Assembly: GCF_003024675.1 (NCBI RefSeq) | Contig: NZ_PYLP01000001.1 | Coordinates: 1-64,000 of the forward strand | Length of the DNA: 64,000 nucleotides | From: Faecalibacillus faecis | GTDB taxonomy: Bacteria > Bacillota_I > Bacilli_A > Erysipelotrichales > Coprobacillaceae | Direction of reading: 5' to 3' | In this document: piece by piece, positions 42,470-52,530 of the stretch | How the letters are laid out: each line of letters begins with the position of its first letter | Position numbering within the stretch: position 1 is the stretch's first letter | Translations under genes and position numbers: made by a program | Notes under the pieces: generated by a model | Databases searched by the model: none | What the model saw: the letters and a program-made list of their open reading frames with translations, nothing else | What the model was told of the DNA's origin: nothing

Positions 42470-43711
42470 ATGGCAAAGAAAAAAGTACAAGCTGTTTCAT
42501 TTGAAGACTTAAAGGCTTTAGTTGTAAATGAAGCGAAACAAAATGGGAATGTATTAACCCAAGAACAAATTGACGAATATTTAATGAATTATGATTTAAG
42601 TGATGAACTTGCAGAAGAATTATTAGAACATATCCAAAAAAGTGATATTACAATTTCTGATGATGATTTAGATTCATTAGATGTTGATGATGATGTTTTA
42701 TTAGCGGGTGTTCCAGATTTAGGGGATGACCTCGATTTAGATATTGATGATAGTGATGATACTCCTGATTTAGACTTTGATGGTGATTTCGACATGATGA
42801 CGGGAGATACATTACATATGTATCAAGAACATGATGACGATAAAGAAAGTGAAAGCACACAATTAGGAAGCAATGTTAAAATCAACGATCCTGTAAAAAT
42901 GTATTTAAAAGAAATCGGTCGTGTTGAATTATTGAATCATGATCAAGAAATTGAACTTGCAAAACGTATTTTAGAAGGTGATGAACAAGCTAAAAAAGAA
43001 CTTGCTGCAGCAAACTTAAGATTAGTTGTTTCTATCGCTAAAAGATATGTAGGACGTGGTATGTTATTCTTAGATTTAATTCAAGAAGGAAACATGGGAT
43101 TAATTAAAGCGGTAGAAAAATTTGATTATACAAAAGGATTCAAATTCTCAACGTATGCTACTTGGTGGATTCGTCAAGCAATTACACGCGCGATTGCCGA
43201 TCAAGCTCGTACAATTCGTATTCCTGTACACATGGTGGAAACAATCAATAAATTAACACGTATCCAAAGACAATTGATTCAAGAATTAGGAAGAGAACCT
43301 ACTGCGGAAGAAATTGCGGAAAAAATGGATGGTATGACACCTGAAAAAGTACGTGAAATTCAAAAAATTTCATTAGAACCTGTTTCTTTAGAAACACCAA
43401 TTGGGGAAGAAGATGACTCTCATTTAGGTGATTTCATTGAAGATGAAGGAGCTATGTCACCAGATGATTATGCCGCTAATGAATTATTAAAAGATGAATT
43501 AAATGATGTTTTATTAGAATTAACAGATCGTGAAGAAAAAGTATTAAGACTTCGTTTTGGTTTAGATGATGGAAGAACAAGAACACTTGAAGAAGTAGGA
43601 CGTGAATTCAACGTAACACGTGAACGTATTCGTCAAATTGAAGCAAAAGCTTTAAGAAAATTAAAACACCCATCTCGTTCAAAAAGATTAAAGGATTTCT
43701 TAGATCGTTAA
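42470..43711 (+). CDS. rpoD: Primary sigma factor (SigA/RpoD)
   Basis: 413 residues. Region 1.1 at about 10-58; regions 1.2-2 with [43 protein letters not shown] and the -10-reading helix; region 3; region 4 with [27 protein letters not shown] at the C-terminus. Between 1.1 and 1.2 (about residues 58-110) is a strikingly Asp-rich linker with 23 Asp in 53 residues. It follows dnaG by 3 nt, as in Bacillus. Confidence 0.97.
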   Translation: MAKKKVQAVSFEDLKALVVNEAKQNGNVLTQEQIDEYLMNYDLSDELAEELLEHIQKSDITISDDDLDSLDVDDDVLLAGVPDLGDDLDLDIDDSDDTPDLDFDGDFDMMTGDTLHMYQEHDDDKESESTQLGSNVKINDPVKMYLKEIGRVELLNHDQEIELAKRILEGDEQAKKELAAANLRLVVSIAKRYVGRGMLFLDLIQEGNMGLIKAVEKFDYTKGFKFSTYATWWIRQAITRAIADQARTIRIPVHMVETINKLTRIQRQLIQELGREPTAEEIAEKMDGMTPEKVREIQKISLEPVSLETPIGEEDDSHLGDFIEDEGAMSPDDYAANELLKDELNDVLLELTDREEKVLRLRFGLDDGRTRTLEEVGREFNVTRERIRQIEAKALRKLKHPSRSKRLKDFLDR

Positions 43712-43712
43712 T

Positions 43713-44399
43713 ATGAAACTTTCAGGGCGCTTATTAGAACTTGCACAGCTCGTTGATAAACATAAAAATGGTACTATTTTAGCGGATATAGGAACAGATC
43801 ATGCCTATCTTCCTTGCTATTTAATAGAAAAAAATATTATAGAAAAAGCCTATGCTTGTGATGTGGCACAAGGGCCTTTTAAAGCTTCTCTTTCGACTAT
43901 TGAGCACTATCATTTTGAAGAAAAAATTGAAGCTTTATTAGGAAATGGTCTTAATCCCATTTTAGATAAAGATGTTTCTATGATTACAATAGCTGGAATG
44001 GGAGCCTTTCTTATAGGTGATATTTTAGAAGAAAATAAAGATTACATTGATCAAAATAAACGTTTATTCTTACAACCAAATGCCAATAGTGATCATTTAA
44101 GAGAATATTTATTCAAAAATAATTTTACTATTCTTGATGAAAAAATGATTCAAGATGGACATCATATCTATGAAATGATGGTTGTAAAAAAAGTAAATGA
44201 TGTACAAATGACAAAAGAAGATCTTCTTTTTGGTCCTGTTTTAAGAAAAGAAAAATCTGATTTATTTATCCAATATTGGAAAAAGCAATACAAAACATAT
44301 CAAAGAATTCAAAAAGATTTACCAAAAGAACATCAAAGATATCAAGAAATTGATCAAATATTAAAACTTATTGAAGGTGAATTAAATGAAAGCTTATGA
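43713..44399 (+). CDS. trmK: tRNA (adenine-N1)-methyltransferase TrmK
   Basis: 228 residues, class I methyltransferase: SAM loop LADIGTDHAYLPCYL (about 22-36), ACDVAQGPFKAS, and TIAGMGAFLIGDIL (about 90). It modifies A22 of tRNAs. Position between rpoD and the Nif3-like gene matches Bacillus yqfN. It overlaps the next gene by 14 nt. Confidence 0.93.
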   Translation: MKLSGRLLELAQLVDKHKNGTILADIGTDHAYLPCYLIEKNIIEKAYACDVAQGPFKASLSTIEHYHFEEKIEALLGNGLNPILDKDVSMITIAGMGAFLIGDILEENKDYIDQNKRLFLQPNANSDHLREYLFKNNFTILDEKMIQDGHHIYEMMVVKKVNDVQMTKEDLLFGPVLRKEKSDLFIQYWKKQYKTYQRIQKDLPKEHQRYQEIDQILKLIEGELNESL

Positions 44400-45144
44400 A
44401 ATTATTAACTATTTAGAAAACTATTTTCCACTTGAACTTCAAATGGATTTTGATTGTTGCGGTTTACAAATAGGAAATAGAAATAAAGAAATCAAAAAAG
44501 TGTATATAGCTTTAAATGCAGATAATGAAACATTACAAGCTTGCATTGAACAAGATTGTCAAATGTTAATAACACATCATCCATTTTTACTTGAAAAGAT
44601 TAAGAATATGGATGTCAATGAACATCAAGGATATTTTATTTCACTTGCAATGAGACATGATATTGTTGTTTATAGTTTACATACTTGTCTTGATCGAGGA
44701 AAAAATGGTATTTCTATGAATGATTGGTTAGTTAATCAATTAGGTGTTCATGGTATTGAATGTTATGATCACTATGAAGTTGGTAAAAAGGCTATTTTAA
44801 ATCAACCAATGGAAGGAAATACTTTTATTAAAAAAGTAAAAGAAACATTCCATCTAGAACATGTAAAATACAGCAAAAACACGAATAAAACAATTGAGAA
44901 GATTGCTATTTGTGGTGGAAGTGCCGCAGATGATTTAGAAATTCTTGCAGATCAAGTCGATTGTTATATTACAGGTGATAGCAAATATCGTCATGCCAAA
45001 TATGCCATTGATCATGATTGTTTATTGATTGATCCAGGACATCACTTAGAAGTGATTTTTGAAAAAGAGTTACAGAAACTCTTAGATAATTTGCCAATCG
45101 ATACCCAAATTCATGAAAGTAAAGATTATTTTAATTATGAATAG
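44386..45144 (+). CDS. Nif3-like dinuclear-metal protein (YqfO type)
   Basis: 252 residues. Metal-binding motifs LITHHPFLLEKI (about 65-76), SLHTCLDRGKNG (about 102), and the late CYITGDSKYRHAKYA plus PGHHLEVIFEKE. The inserted PII-like domain of larger YqfO relatives is absent. Formerly called GTP cyclohydrolase type 2; its true reaction is unsettled. It is the last gene of the dnaG-rpoD operon before a two-way terminator. Confidence 0.9.
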   Translation: MKAYEIINYLENYFPLELQMDFDCCGLQIGNRNKEIKKVYIALNADNETLQACIEQDCQMLITHHPFLLEKIKNMDVNEHQGYFISLAMRHDIVVYSLHTCLDRGKNGISMNDWLVNQLGVHGIECYDHYEVGKKAILNQPMEGNTFIKKVKETFHLEHVKYSKNTNKTIEKIAICGGSAADDLEILADQVDCYITGDSKYRHAKYAIDHDCLLIDPGHHLEVIFEKELQKLLDNLPIDTQIHESKDYFNYE

Positions 45145-45175
45145 AAAAAAATGCTAGAAAATCTAGCATTTTTTA
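45145..45175. terminator. Two-way terminator
   Basis: ATGCTAGA (45151-45158) pairs with TCTAGCAT (45162-45169), with an A-tract before and a T-tract after. It serves the plus-strand Nif3-like gene and the convergent HAD gene. Confidence 0.9.
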
Positions 45176-46024
45176 TATAAGTTGATGTTTTTTCATGGCT
45201 TTATAAATACCATCTTTTGCAATATCATCACAAACTTCATCCGCAATTTCTTTTAAGCCCTCTTTTGCGTTACCTACAGCAATTCCTACATGGCAATATT
45301 CAAGCATATCGGTATCATTCATTCCATCTCCAAAAGCAAAAGTATTTTCTTTAGGGATATTTAAATGTTGAATAAGGGTTTCAATAGCGCTTGCTTTATT
45401 GACACCAACAACAGATAATTCACCTGAATCATCACCAAAAGCAGGAACAGTACAATGAATGACATTGAAAGCATCTGAAAAATGATCATTAATTGTTTGA
45501 AAAGGAATATCTTTATTTTCTAAAAAACAAATCTTATTGACATCACTACGGTACATACTTTCTCCTTCAATCAAGGATGTAATAAAATGACTTGGTTGTT
45601 CTTCTTTTTTCTTTCTCGCATTTTCATCATTTTCCAAATCACCATAAGTTATTTTTTCTAAACGAGACACAAGATTTTCACTTGCAAATAAACCACCATT
45701 ACTTTCAAGATAATAGTCATAATCATTTTCTTCAAAGAAATCAACAACACGATGAACATCGTTATCAGAAACTTTTTTATGATAAAGCATTTCATCACCG
45801 ATTGTCACAAATCCACCACCAGCACCAATAATTCCATCAAAACCAACGTCTAATATATGAGGATAGATTTCAGCAAGAGATCTTCCTGTACATAAAAAAC
45901 ATAAATTTCCTTTTTTTCTTGTTTCTCTTACAGCTTTGATTGTTGATTCAGGTACATATTCTCTTGCTGGTCTTACATCAACAAGGGTACCATCAACATC
46001 AAAAAAGATAATTTTTTTATTCAT
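45173..46024 (-). CDS. Cof-type HAD phosphatase
   Basis: 283 residues. HAD motif I FFDVDGTLVD (about 6-15), motif II LCTGRS, the C2 cap at about 90-185, and motif IV AFGDGMNDTDMLEYC (about 233-247) followed by GIAVGNA. These enzymes dephosphorylate sugar phosphates, flavin or PLP precursors; the substrate is not predictable. It is monocistronic on the minus strand and related to the HAD gene at 61735. Confidence 0.9.
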   Translation of the reverse strand: MNKKIIFFDVDGTLVDVRPAREYVPESTIKAVRETRKKGNLCFLCTGRSLAEIYPHILDVGFDGIIGAGGGFVTIGDEMLYHKKVSDNDVHRVVDFFEENDYDYYLESNGGLFASENLVSRLEKITYGDLENDENARKKKEEQPSHFITSLIEGESMYRSDVNKICFLENKDIPFQTINDHFSDAFNVIHCTVPAFGDDSGELSVVGVNKASAIETLIQHLNIPKENTFAFGDGMNDTDMLEYCHVGIAVGNAKEGLKEIADEVCDDIAKDGIYKAMKKHQLI

Positions 46025-46146
46025 AATAAACCTCCAATTTAATTTTATTATAATGGATAGAAAATAAAAAAATTATTTTTTTCATTTCATGCAAATAAAA
46101 ATGATTTTATTAAAATAAGAGTAAAATAAGCATGGAAGGTGAATAT

Positions 46147-47499
46147 ATGAAAGGAAATACACAAGATCTTACAAAAGGAAGTATTGTTAAAGCAATTATT
46201 TTATTTTCGGTTCCTTTATTAATAGGAAACTTATTTCAACAACTTTATAATGCGGTTGATTCATATGTAGTAGGAAATTATGTAGGGAAGGTTGCTCTTG
46301 CTGCAGTTGGGGCAAGTACACCTATTATTAATATGCTTATTGGTTTTTTTATGGGAATTTCAACAGGAGCAGGAGTTGTTATAGCACAATTCTTTGGTGC
46401 AGGCGATTTATCTAAAATGAAGAAAGCAATTCATAATAGTATTGCCTTAACGCTTGTCATAGGGGTTGTTTTAACTGTTATTGGGCTTGTTTTTAATGAC
46501 CCTATCTTGAAAGCAATTGGTGTTCCAAATGATGTTTTTTCTGAAGCTTCAACGTATTTGTCTATTTATTTTTGGAGTTTGATTTTTGTTATGATCTATA
46601 ACATGGGATCTGGAATATTACGTTCAGTTGGAGATTCTAAAAGACCACTTTATTTCTTGATTTTTTCAAGTATTATTAATATTGTTTTGGACTTTTTATT
46701 TGTTAAAAACTTTGGTTTTGGGGTTGCGGGAGCAGGCTATGCTACTTTAATTGCTCAAGCGATTTCAGCTATTATGGTTATGTATGTTTTAATGAAAACA
46801 GAGGACTCTTATAAAGTTGTTTTAAAAGATATTAAATTTGATAAGGAAATCTTATTAAAAATTATAAAAATTGGTTTACCAACGGGTTTCCAACAAAGCA
46901 TTGTTTCTTTATCGAATGTCATTGTTCAATCATATATAAATATTTATGGGGCATCCGTTATTGCTGGATATTCTGTCACAATTAAAATTGATGGTTTTGT
47001 CAATTTGCCTTTACAAGCTTTCAATATGGCAATTACAACTTTTGTAGGGCAAAATATCGGTGCTAAACAATATAATCGTGTTAAAAAAGGAGCATATATT
47101 ACAACATTCCTTGCTATGGTTACCATAGGCTTCTTTGTTGTTATTATGTATTTCTTTGGACGTGATTTTATTGCTTTATTCAATCAAGAAAAAGATGTTA
47201 TAGATGCAGGAAGATTGATGCAGTTAACTTTCTTGCCATTCTATATTTTCTTACCAATCAACCAAGTTATCAATGGGGTTTTACGAGGGGCAGGACGTTC
47301 GGCTGTACCAATGTATGTTATGATTTTCTCATTTGTATTTTTAAGACAAATTTATTTATTCTTGGTTACAAAAGTAACGAGTGATGTTGTTTATGTCTTT
47401 TTAGGGTGGCCAACTACATGGGTTGTTTGCAGTTTGATTTTTATTGTTTATTTTTTCAAGGTACAATGGTTGCCACAAGAAAAAGGTGCTGAAGCTTAA
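46147..47499 (+). CDS. MATE-family efflux transporter
   Basis: 450 residues from ATG 46147, which has GGAAGGTGA just upstream; the ATG 15 nt earlier would overlap that RBS. Twelve membrane helices arranged as two similar halves. The opening SIVKAIILFSVPLLIGNLFQQLYN and VDSYVVGNYVGKVALAAVGAS are typical of Na+- or H+-coupled multidrug exporters. Its stop overlaps the ispH stop on the other strand by 3-4 nt. Confidence 0.93.
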   Translation: MKGNTQDLTKGSIVKAIILFSVPLLIGNLFQQLYNAVDSYVVGNYVGKVALAAVGASTPIINMLIGFFMGISTGAGVVIAQFFGAGDLSKMKKAIHNSIALTLVIGVVLTVIGLVFNDPILKAIGVPNDVFSEASTYLSIYFWSLIFVMIYNMGSGILRSVGDSKRPLYFLIFSSIINIVLDFLFVKNFGFGVAGAGYATLIAQAISAIMVMYVLMKTEDSYKVVLKDIKFDKEILLKIIKIGLPTGFQQSIVSLSNVIVQSYINIYGASVIAGYSVTIKIDGFVNLPLQAFNMAITTFVGQNIGAKQYNRVKKGAYITTFLAMVTIGFFVVIMYFFGRDFIALFNQEKDVIDAGRLMQLTFLPFYIFLPINQVINGVLRGAGRSAVPMYVMIFSFVFLRQIYLFLVTKVTSDVVYVFLGWPTTWVVCSLIFIVYFFKVQWLPQEKGAEA

Positions 47500-47508
47500 G
47501 CACCTTTT
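47481..47508. terminator. Shared terminator holding both stop codons in its loop
   Basis: AAAAGGTGCT (47481-47490) pairs with AGCACCTTTT (47499-47508) around GAAGCTTA. The MATE and ispH stops fall within the loop and its edge. Confidence 0.85.
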
Positions 47509-48425
47509 TGAGTAAGTATTTTTGTTTTATCAATAAATGGTTTTTGATGAGTTTTAGAATCATTGAAATCAAATTGTTTCAAATATTCAATAATTTGATT
47601 TGTAAGATAAGTTGGTGTCGAAGCTCCAGAACTTATAGCTGCATAATTTTTATCTTTTAACCACTCAATTTCAATACCATCAATACTTTCTATCATATAG
47701 ACATCACAATGATGACTTTCTTTAGCGATACTGGCAAGTTTTCGTGTATTGTTTGAGTGAGGGTCACCTACGATAAAAATCACATCAACACTCTCTTCAA
47801 TATTTTTAATAGCTTCTTGGCGTATTTTTGTAGCCGTACATGTTTCTTTTTCAATTTCTACAAAAGGAAGTAGTTCTTTAGCTTTTTCGCATAAATCATA
47901 GACATCATAAAGGGACATAGTCGTTTGGTTTGTCATGACATATTTTTTAGTAGGATCGATTTCTTTTAAATCAGCTAAAGAAGTAATCAAATGAATTTTA
48001 TCTTCATCAATAGAAATAGCACCCTCTGCTTCAGGATGTCCTTTTTTACCAATATATAAAATTTCATAACCTTCATTTAATTTGCCTTGAATTAAATCAT
48101 GGGTTTTAATAACATCTAAACAAGAAGCATCTATCACTTCTAAACCTTTTGCTTTGGCTTTATCAAAGACTTTTTGACTTGCTCCATGAGCCGTAATAAT
48201 GACTTTACCATGATCGATTTCATCTAATAATTCCAAACGTGTTTTGCCTTTTCGATCAATTGTTTGAATTCCTAAATCTTCTAAAGCATTTACAATATAT
48301 TGATTATGTACAATCATTCCTAGAATATAAACAGGAGTTTCTTGATGTGCTTGCTTTTTCGCAATTTCAATAGCTCTAACAACTCCTTTACAATAACCTC
48401 TAGGAACAATACCTTTTACTAACAT
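47496..48425 (-). CDS. ispH: 4-hydroxy-3-methylbut-2-enyl diphosphate reductase
   Basis: 309 residues from ATG 48425 (GAGGTGAT 4-5 nt upstream). The three cluster Cys are in RGYCKGV (about 13), DASCLDV (about 98) and ETCTATKIRQ (about 190); the HG pair is in ITAHGAS. It performs the last step of the MEP isoprenoid pathway; ispG is at 52802. Bacillus has ispH next to yqfQ too. Confidence 0.95.
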   Translation of the reverse strand: MLVKGIVPRGYCKGVVRAIEIAKKQAHQETPVYILGMIVHNQYIVNALEDLGIQTIDRKGKTRLELLDEIDHGKVIITAHGASQKVFDKAKAKGLEVIDASCLDVIKTHDLIQGKLNEGYEILYIGKKGHPEAEGAISIDEDKIHLITSLADLKEIDPTKKYVMTNQTTMSLYDVYDLCEKAKELLPFVEIEKETCTATKIRQEAIKNIEESVDVIFIVGDPHSNNTRKLASIAKESHHCDVYMIESIDGIEIEWLKDKNYAAISSGASTPTYLTNQIIEYLKQFDFNDSKTHQKPFIDKTKILTQKGA

Positions 48426-48445
48426 TCCAATCACCTCAAAAGCTA

Positions 48446-48739
48446 TTATACCATATTTTCAAATAATTCTTCATGTTCGATAGGTTTAATTTCCTTTTCA
48501 ACTTCATCTAAATCTATATCATCAAGATGATTCATGGCTTTTAATAAAGCCATGCCTTGTCGTGTGTTATTAATTAAAGGACGTACTTGGTTAATAACAG
48601 GAATGACTTGATTTGCGATTTGAATACCTCTAATAGTCGTATTTAAAGTTCTTTGTAAATTAAAACGACGAGGTCTTAAATAATAGGGATACATTTGAGG
48701 TCGATAGACATAATAGGGATTATCATAGAATGGATTCAT
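48446..48739 (-). CDS. YqfQ-like protein
   Basis: 97 residues from ATG 48739 (RBS AGGTGAG). An N-terminal Tyr/Pro-rich stretch (NPFYDNPYYVYRPQ, about 2-15), a central helix with repeated Asn/Gln/Ile (TTIRGIQIANQVIPVINQVRP), and an acidic tail. The composition and its place next to ispH and before cshB fit Bacillus YqfQ, a protein linked to the spore coat or envelope. Sequence alone gives limited support. Confidence 0.6.
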   Translation of the reverse strand: MNPFYDNPYYVYRPQMYPYYLRPRRFNLQRTLNTTIRGIQIANQVIPVINQVRPLINNTRQGMALLKAMNHLDDIDLDEVEKEIKPIEHEELFENMV

Positions 48740-48801
48740 TTTTCTCACCTAATATAAAATATGTAATAAAAATAAAAAGGTGAAAGATAAAAATAAAGCC
48801 C

Positions 48802-48830
48802 TTACATTTTATAGAGGTGTATGTTACACT
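48802..48830 (+). promoter_or_regulatory. Promoter of the stand-alone PTS IIB gene
   Basis: TTACAT (48802-48807), 17-bp spacer, TACACT (48825-48830). A small inverted repeat GTGTA-TGT-TACAC (48818-48830) covers the -10. Confidence 0.6.
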
Positions 48831-48851
48831 AATATTCAGTGAGGTGTCAAA

Positions 48852-49262
48852 ATGATTAGAATATTATTATGTTGTGGTGGTGGCTTTTCTTCAAGTGCCA
48901 TTGCTTCAAGAATGGATAAAGAAATAAAAGAAAAGAATTTAGAAGAAAAATACAGTATTGAATTTTTACCATTTGGTTTGGGATTAAAAGAATTAGATCG
49001 TTTCGATGTTGTTATTTTATGCCCACATCTAAAAGTGGAATTAGATAAAGCTTTAAAAAATCAAACAATTAATAAACCACTTTATTTACTTCCACCTAAA
49101 ATGTATGGACTCATGAAGTTTGATGAAATTATCGTTGATATCGAAGATGTTATGAAAATGTATCAAGAAAATCCTGTAGTACCTGTAAAATTCCCAGGTG
49201 AAGATAATTTACTTCGTATTACAAGAGGCGTTGCTTATCGCCATGTTCATCCTTCAAAATAG
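48852..49262 (+). CDS. Stand-alone PTS lactose/cellobiose-type IIB protein
   Basis: 136 residues. The IIB phosphate loop ILLCCGGGFSSSAIASRM (about 4-21) has the active-site Cys at position 7 or 8, in a Rossmann-like fold. Normal IIB proteins are about 100 residues; this has a 35-residue C-terminal extension with Pro and His. No IIA or IIC gene is near, so it may be regulatory or work with a distant permease. Its end overlaps the convergent DUF1848 gene by 9 nt. Confidence 0.8.
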   Translation: MIRILLCCGGGFSSSAIASRMDKEIKEKNLEEKYSIEFLPFGLGLKELDRFDVVILCPHLKVELDKALKNQTINKPLYLLPPKMYGLMKFDEIIVDIEDVMKMYQENPVVPVKFPGEDNLLRITRGVAYRHVHPSK

Positions 49263-50180
49263 GGAAAGTTGTTTGTCAAGATAGGAAACTTGTTTTGCTT
49301 CTTTGATGATGTCGTCTTTTTGAAAGTCGCCAATTAAAAAAGGTGACTTTTTGTTATGTTTTTTATAATTATTTAAAACAGTAGAACGATCATAGTTGGC
49401 ATAACAATAAAGACAACCATGCAAACAGGTATTATAAACCCCAATGTCATTATTTAATAAACAGCGACAGCCTTGTCTTGCTTCACTTATTTTAGGAAGT
49501 TTTAAAGAACAGTCTAGGGCTTTTTCAATAATTTGTTGATTCATACAACCACTTGTATGAACACCTGTTGTTTTTAAAGTTTCATTTTCATGGCATGTAT
49601 AAATTTCAATATGATATCTTTTTCCAATTTCTACAAATTTTTGACAAAGATAGATTTGGTCATTTTCATTTACTTCTTGAACATCTTTAAAATTCTTTTT
49701 TGTTTTTTGATAAAGATCAATAAAGCTAATGACACATTGATGGGTATAGCCTGATAGTTTTTGACACATCTTTTCAAAGATGTGAAGATGATAGTCAATG
49801 GTATAATAATCATTTAAAAAGATAGGATCATAACGCCAACCAATACAATGACTTCCTATCTTTTTAGAAAGTTCAATGAAACTACGAATGATTTCATTTT
49901 TATTGGGAACATGAGGTTCAATAGATTGATTATAAGGCGTAATTGTTACAAACCAAAATTGTTTATAGCCTTTAATTAAATCAAGACGAGAAAGCATCGG
50001 CTTTGGATTTTTAGTACAAAAACAAATAATATCAATAACCTGAGGATCTAAGCGATACTTTGTAACTTGATTAGGAAAATAAGGATTACGAACACAGACA
50101 TACCCTTCTTGAATACGACTATAAAACCAATCACTAAAAAAAGCAGGAATATCTGTGCGATTACCTGTATTTAAAATCAT
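49254..50180 (-). CDS. DUF1848-family protein (radical-SAM-like Cys cluster)
   Basis: 308 residues of the DUF1848 family: N-terminal NTGNRTDIPAFFSDWF and NPYFPNQVTKY, ICFCTKNPKPM, VTITPYNQSIEP, and the C-terminal Cys cluster GCRCLLN then CLHGCLYCYANYD, an iron-sulfur-type CxxxCxxC. The reaction is unknown. It is monocistronic on the minus strand, facing the IIB gene and divergent from cshB. Confidence 0.85.
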   Translation of the reverse strand: MILNTGNRTDIPAFFSDWFYSRIQEGYVCVRNPYFPNQVTKYRLDPQVIDIICFCTKNPKPMLSRLDLIKGYKQFWFVTITPYNQSIEPHVPNKNEIIRSFIELSKKIGSHCIGWRYDPIFLNDYYTIDYHLHIFEKMCQKLSGYTHQCVISFIDLYQKTKKNFKDVQEVNENDQIYLCQKFVEIGKRYHIEIYTCHENETLKTTGVHTSGCMNQQIIEKALDCSLKLPKISEARQGCRCLLNNDIGVYNTCLHGCLYCYANYDRSTVLNNYKKHNKKSPFLIGDFQKDDIIKEAKQVSYLDKQLSLF

Positions 50181-50239
50181 CTAATCACCCCCAGTAAGAG
50201 TATTATAGAATAATTATAAAAATCCATCCATAATATTTG

Positions 50240-50267
50240 TTGAAATGTATCAAAAATATGGTATAAT
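50240..50267 (+). promoter_or_regulatory. cshB promoter
   Basis: TTGAAA (50240-50245), 16-bp spacer, TATAAT (50262-50267) with TGG just ahead. Confidence 0.75.
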
Positions 50268-50300
50268 AACGTGACTAAAAAAGAAAAAAAGGAGGATTTT

Positions 50301-51680
50301 ATGGCAACTTTTCAAGATTTTAAATTACAAGATTATTGTAATGAAGTAATCAAAGAGTTAGGTTTTCAAAAACCAACCCCAATACAAGAAAAAGTCATTC
50401 CCCTTGTATTAAAAAATAGAGATATTATCGGGATTTCACAAACAGGGACAGGTAAATCACATGCCTTTTTATTACCAATCATGTCCCGTATTGATGTTAA
50501 TAAAGATTGCGTGCAAGCGGTTATTACTGCACCAACAAGAGAACTTGCTGCTCAATTATTTAATAACGCCAAAACATTTACAAAATATTTACCAGAGTTA
50601 CGTGTTTCATTAATTGTTGGAGGAAGTGACCGTCAAAGAGCCGTCAACAAACTTTCAACACAACCTCATGTTGTTATTGGAACACCAGGACGTATTAAAG
50701 ATTTATCTTTAGATGCCCAAGCTTTACAAATTACAACAGCTAAAACATTTGTAGTCGATGAAGCAGATATGACGTTAGAATTTGGTTATTTAGAAGATAT
50801 TGATGCGGTGGCAGGTAAAATGTCTGATGATCTACAAATGATGGTTTTCTCAGCAACAATTCCACAAAATCTAAGACCATTTTTAAAGAAATATATGCAA
50901 AGTCCAGTTACTATTGAAATTGATAGTAAACTTGTGACAACAGCGAATGTTGAACATATCTTACTCGCAACAAAGCATCAAGATCGTTATGATGTTTTAA
51001 AGAAAATTATGGCAACAATTGATCCTTATATTTGTATTATTTTTGCGAATAAAAGAACAGAAGTATCAAAGATTACCCGCCAATTAAGAGAAGATGGTTA
51101 TAAAGTTGGAGAAATTCATGGAGATTTAGAACCTCGTGAAAGAAAGAAAATGATGCGTCAAATCAACAACAATGAATATCAATATATTGTTGCAACAGAT
51201 ATCGCGGCACGTGGAATTGATATTGATGGTGTTTCTCATGTTATTAATATGCAATTTCCAACAGAACCTGATTTCTATATTCACCGTAGTGGGCGTTCGG
51301 GACGAGGAAACTATACAGGAATCTGTTATAGCATGTATGATACAACGGACGAAAAAAATATTGCAATTCTTGAAAGAAAAGGCATTGAATTTAAGAATAT
51401 GCAACTTAAAAACGGACAATTTGCGGATTTGGGACAAAGAGAAAAACGTAAAAAACGTATTCGTCAACAAACTGAACTTGAAAAACAAGTACAAATGATT
51501 ATCCGTAAACCTAAAAAAGTAAAACCAGGATATAAAAAGAAACGTAAATATCAAGTCGAACAAGTTGTACGTAAACAAAAACGTGCGATGATCCGTGAAG
51601 ATATCCGTCGTCAAAAGAAAGAACGTGCTCGTCAAGCACAAATCGCAAAACGTATGGAGGAAGGCAATGATAATTGGTAG
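50301..51680 (+). CDS. cshB: DEAD-box RNA helicase, CshB type
   Basis: 459 residues from ATG 50301 (RBS AAAGGAGG). Q motif [26 protein letters not shown], Ia APTRELA, Ib [16 protein letters not shown] (DEAD as DEAD-M), III SAT, and [11 protein letters not shown], with a very basic 85-residue tail ([21 protein letters not shown]) for RNA binding. The order cshB-nfo near yqfQ/ispH matches Bacillus yqfQ-cshB-nfo. Confidence 0.93.
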   Translation: MATFQDFKLQDYCNEVIKELGFQKPTPIQEKVIPLVLKNRDIIGISQTGTGKSHAFLLPIMSRIDVNKDCVQAVITAPTRELAAQLFNNAKTFTKYLPELRVSLIVGGSDRQRAVNKLSTQPHVVIGTPGRIKDLSLDAQALQITTAKTFVVDEADMTLEFGYLEDIDAVAGKMSDDLQMMVFSATIPQNLRPFLKKYMQSPVTIEIDSKLVTTANVEHILLATKHQDRYDVLKKIMATIDPYICIIFANKRTEVSKITRQLREDGYKVGEIHGDLEPRERKKMMRQINNNEYQYIVATDIAARGIDIDGVSHVINMQFPTEPDFYIHRSGRSGRGNYTGICYSMYDTTDEKNIAILERKGIEFKNMQLKNGQFADLGQREKRKKRIRQQTELEKQVQMIIRKPKKVKPGYKKKRKYQVEQVVRKQKRAMIREDIRRQKKERARQAQIAKRMEEGNDNW

Positions 51681-52530
51681 TCATGTCTCAATGTCTGGAA
51701 AAGACATGTTGTTAGGTTCTGTTAAAGAAGCTTTATCTTATGGGGCCAATACTTTTATGTTTTATACAGGAGCTCCTCAAAATACGAGAAGAAAAGCAAT
51801 TAGTGAATTAAAGGTAGAAGAAGCAAAAACTTTAATGAAAGAAAATAACATTGATTTAAAAAATGTGGTCGTTCATGCACCTTATATTATTAATCTTGCC
51901 AATACTATTAAAGAAGAAACTTTTGAATTAGCGGTTAACTTTTTAAAACAAGAATTGCAAAGATGCCAAGATATTGGAACATCGATTCTTGTTTTACATC
52001 CAGGTAGTCATGTAAAAGCAGGAGAAGAAGTAGGACTTCAACAAATCATCAAAGGTTTAAATGAAGTTTTAAAGGATACGCCTTACCAAGGAAAGATTGC
52101 TTTAGAAACAATGGCAGGAAAAGGCAGCGAGTTAGGAAAGACTTTTGAGGAAATCCAATACTTGATTTCGCATTGTGATTATCCTGAAAAACTAGGTGTT
52201 TGTTTAGACACATGTCATATTCATGATGCAGGATACGATTTATCAAATTTTGATGCAATTTTAGATGAATTTGATCGTATTATTGGTTTAAATCGTTTAC
52301 TTGTTGTTCATTTAAATGATTCTAAAAATGTTCAAGGAGCTCATAAAGATCGTCATGCAAATCTTGGTTTAGGTGAAATTGGTTTTGATATTTTAAATGG
52401 GATTGCTCATAATGAAAGAATAAAAGATGTTCCTAAGATTTTAGAAACACCTTATATTGATGGTAAAGCTCCTTATAAAGAAGAAATAGATATGTTGAAA
52501 AATCAAGAATTTAGAAATATTGAAGTATGA
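51667..52530 (+). CDS. nfo: Endonuclease IV
   Basis: 287 residues from ATG 51667 (RBS GGAGGAAGG), overlapping the cshB stop by 14 nt. A TIM barrel with zinc ligands in GSHVSMSGK (His), [28 protein letters not shown] and [19 protein letters not shown]. It cuts 5' of abasic sites in base-excision repair. The length matches the family. Confidence 0.96.
   Translation: MIIGSHVSMSGKDMLLGSVKEALSYGANTFMFYTGAPQNTRRKAISELKVEEAKTLMKENNIDLKNVVVHAPYIINLANTIKEETFELAVNFLKQELQRCQDIGTSILVLHPGSHVKAGEEVGLQQIIKGLNEVLKDTPYQGKIALETMAGKGSELGKTFEEIQYLISHCDYPEKLGVCLDTCHIHDAGYDLSNFDAILDEFDRIIGLNRLLVVHLNDSKNVQGAHKDRHANLGLGEIGFDILNGIAHNERIKDVPKILETPYIDGKAPYKEEIDMLKNQEFRNIEV

Noticed and set aside
42589-42860. Ser-rich and His-rich open frames opposite the rpoD acidic linker
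   Set aside because: They are complementary readings of the repeated Asp codons, not genes.
51126-51641. A 171-codon open frame antisense to cshB
   Set aside because: It is a Phe-rich shadow of the lysine-rich cshB tail on the other strand, without an RBS.
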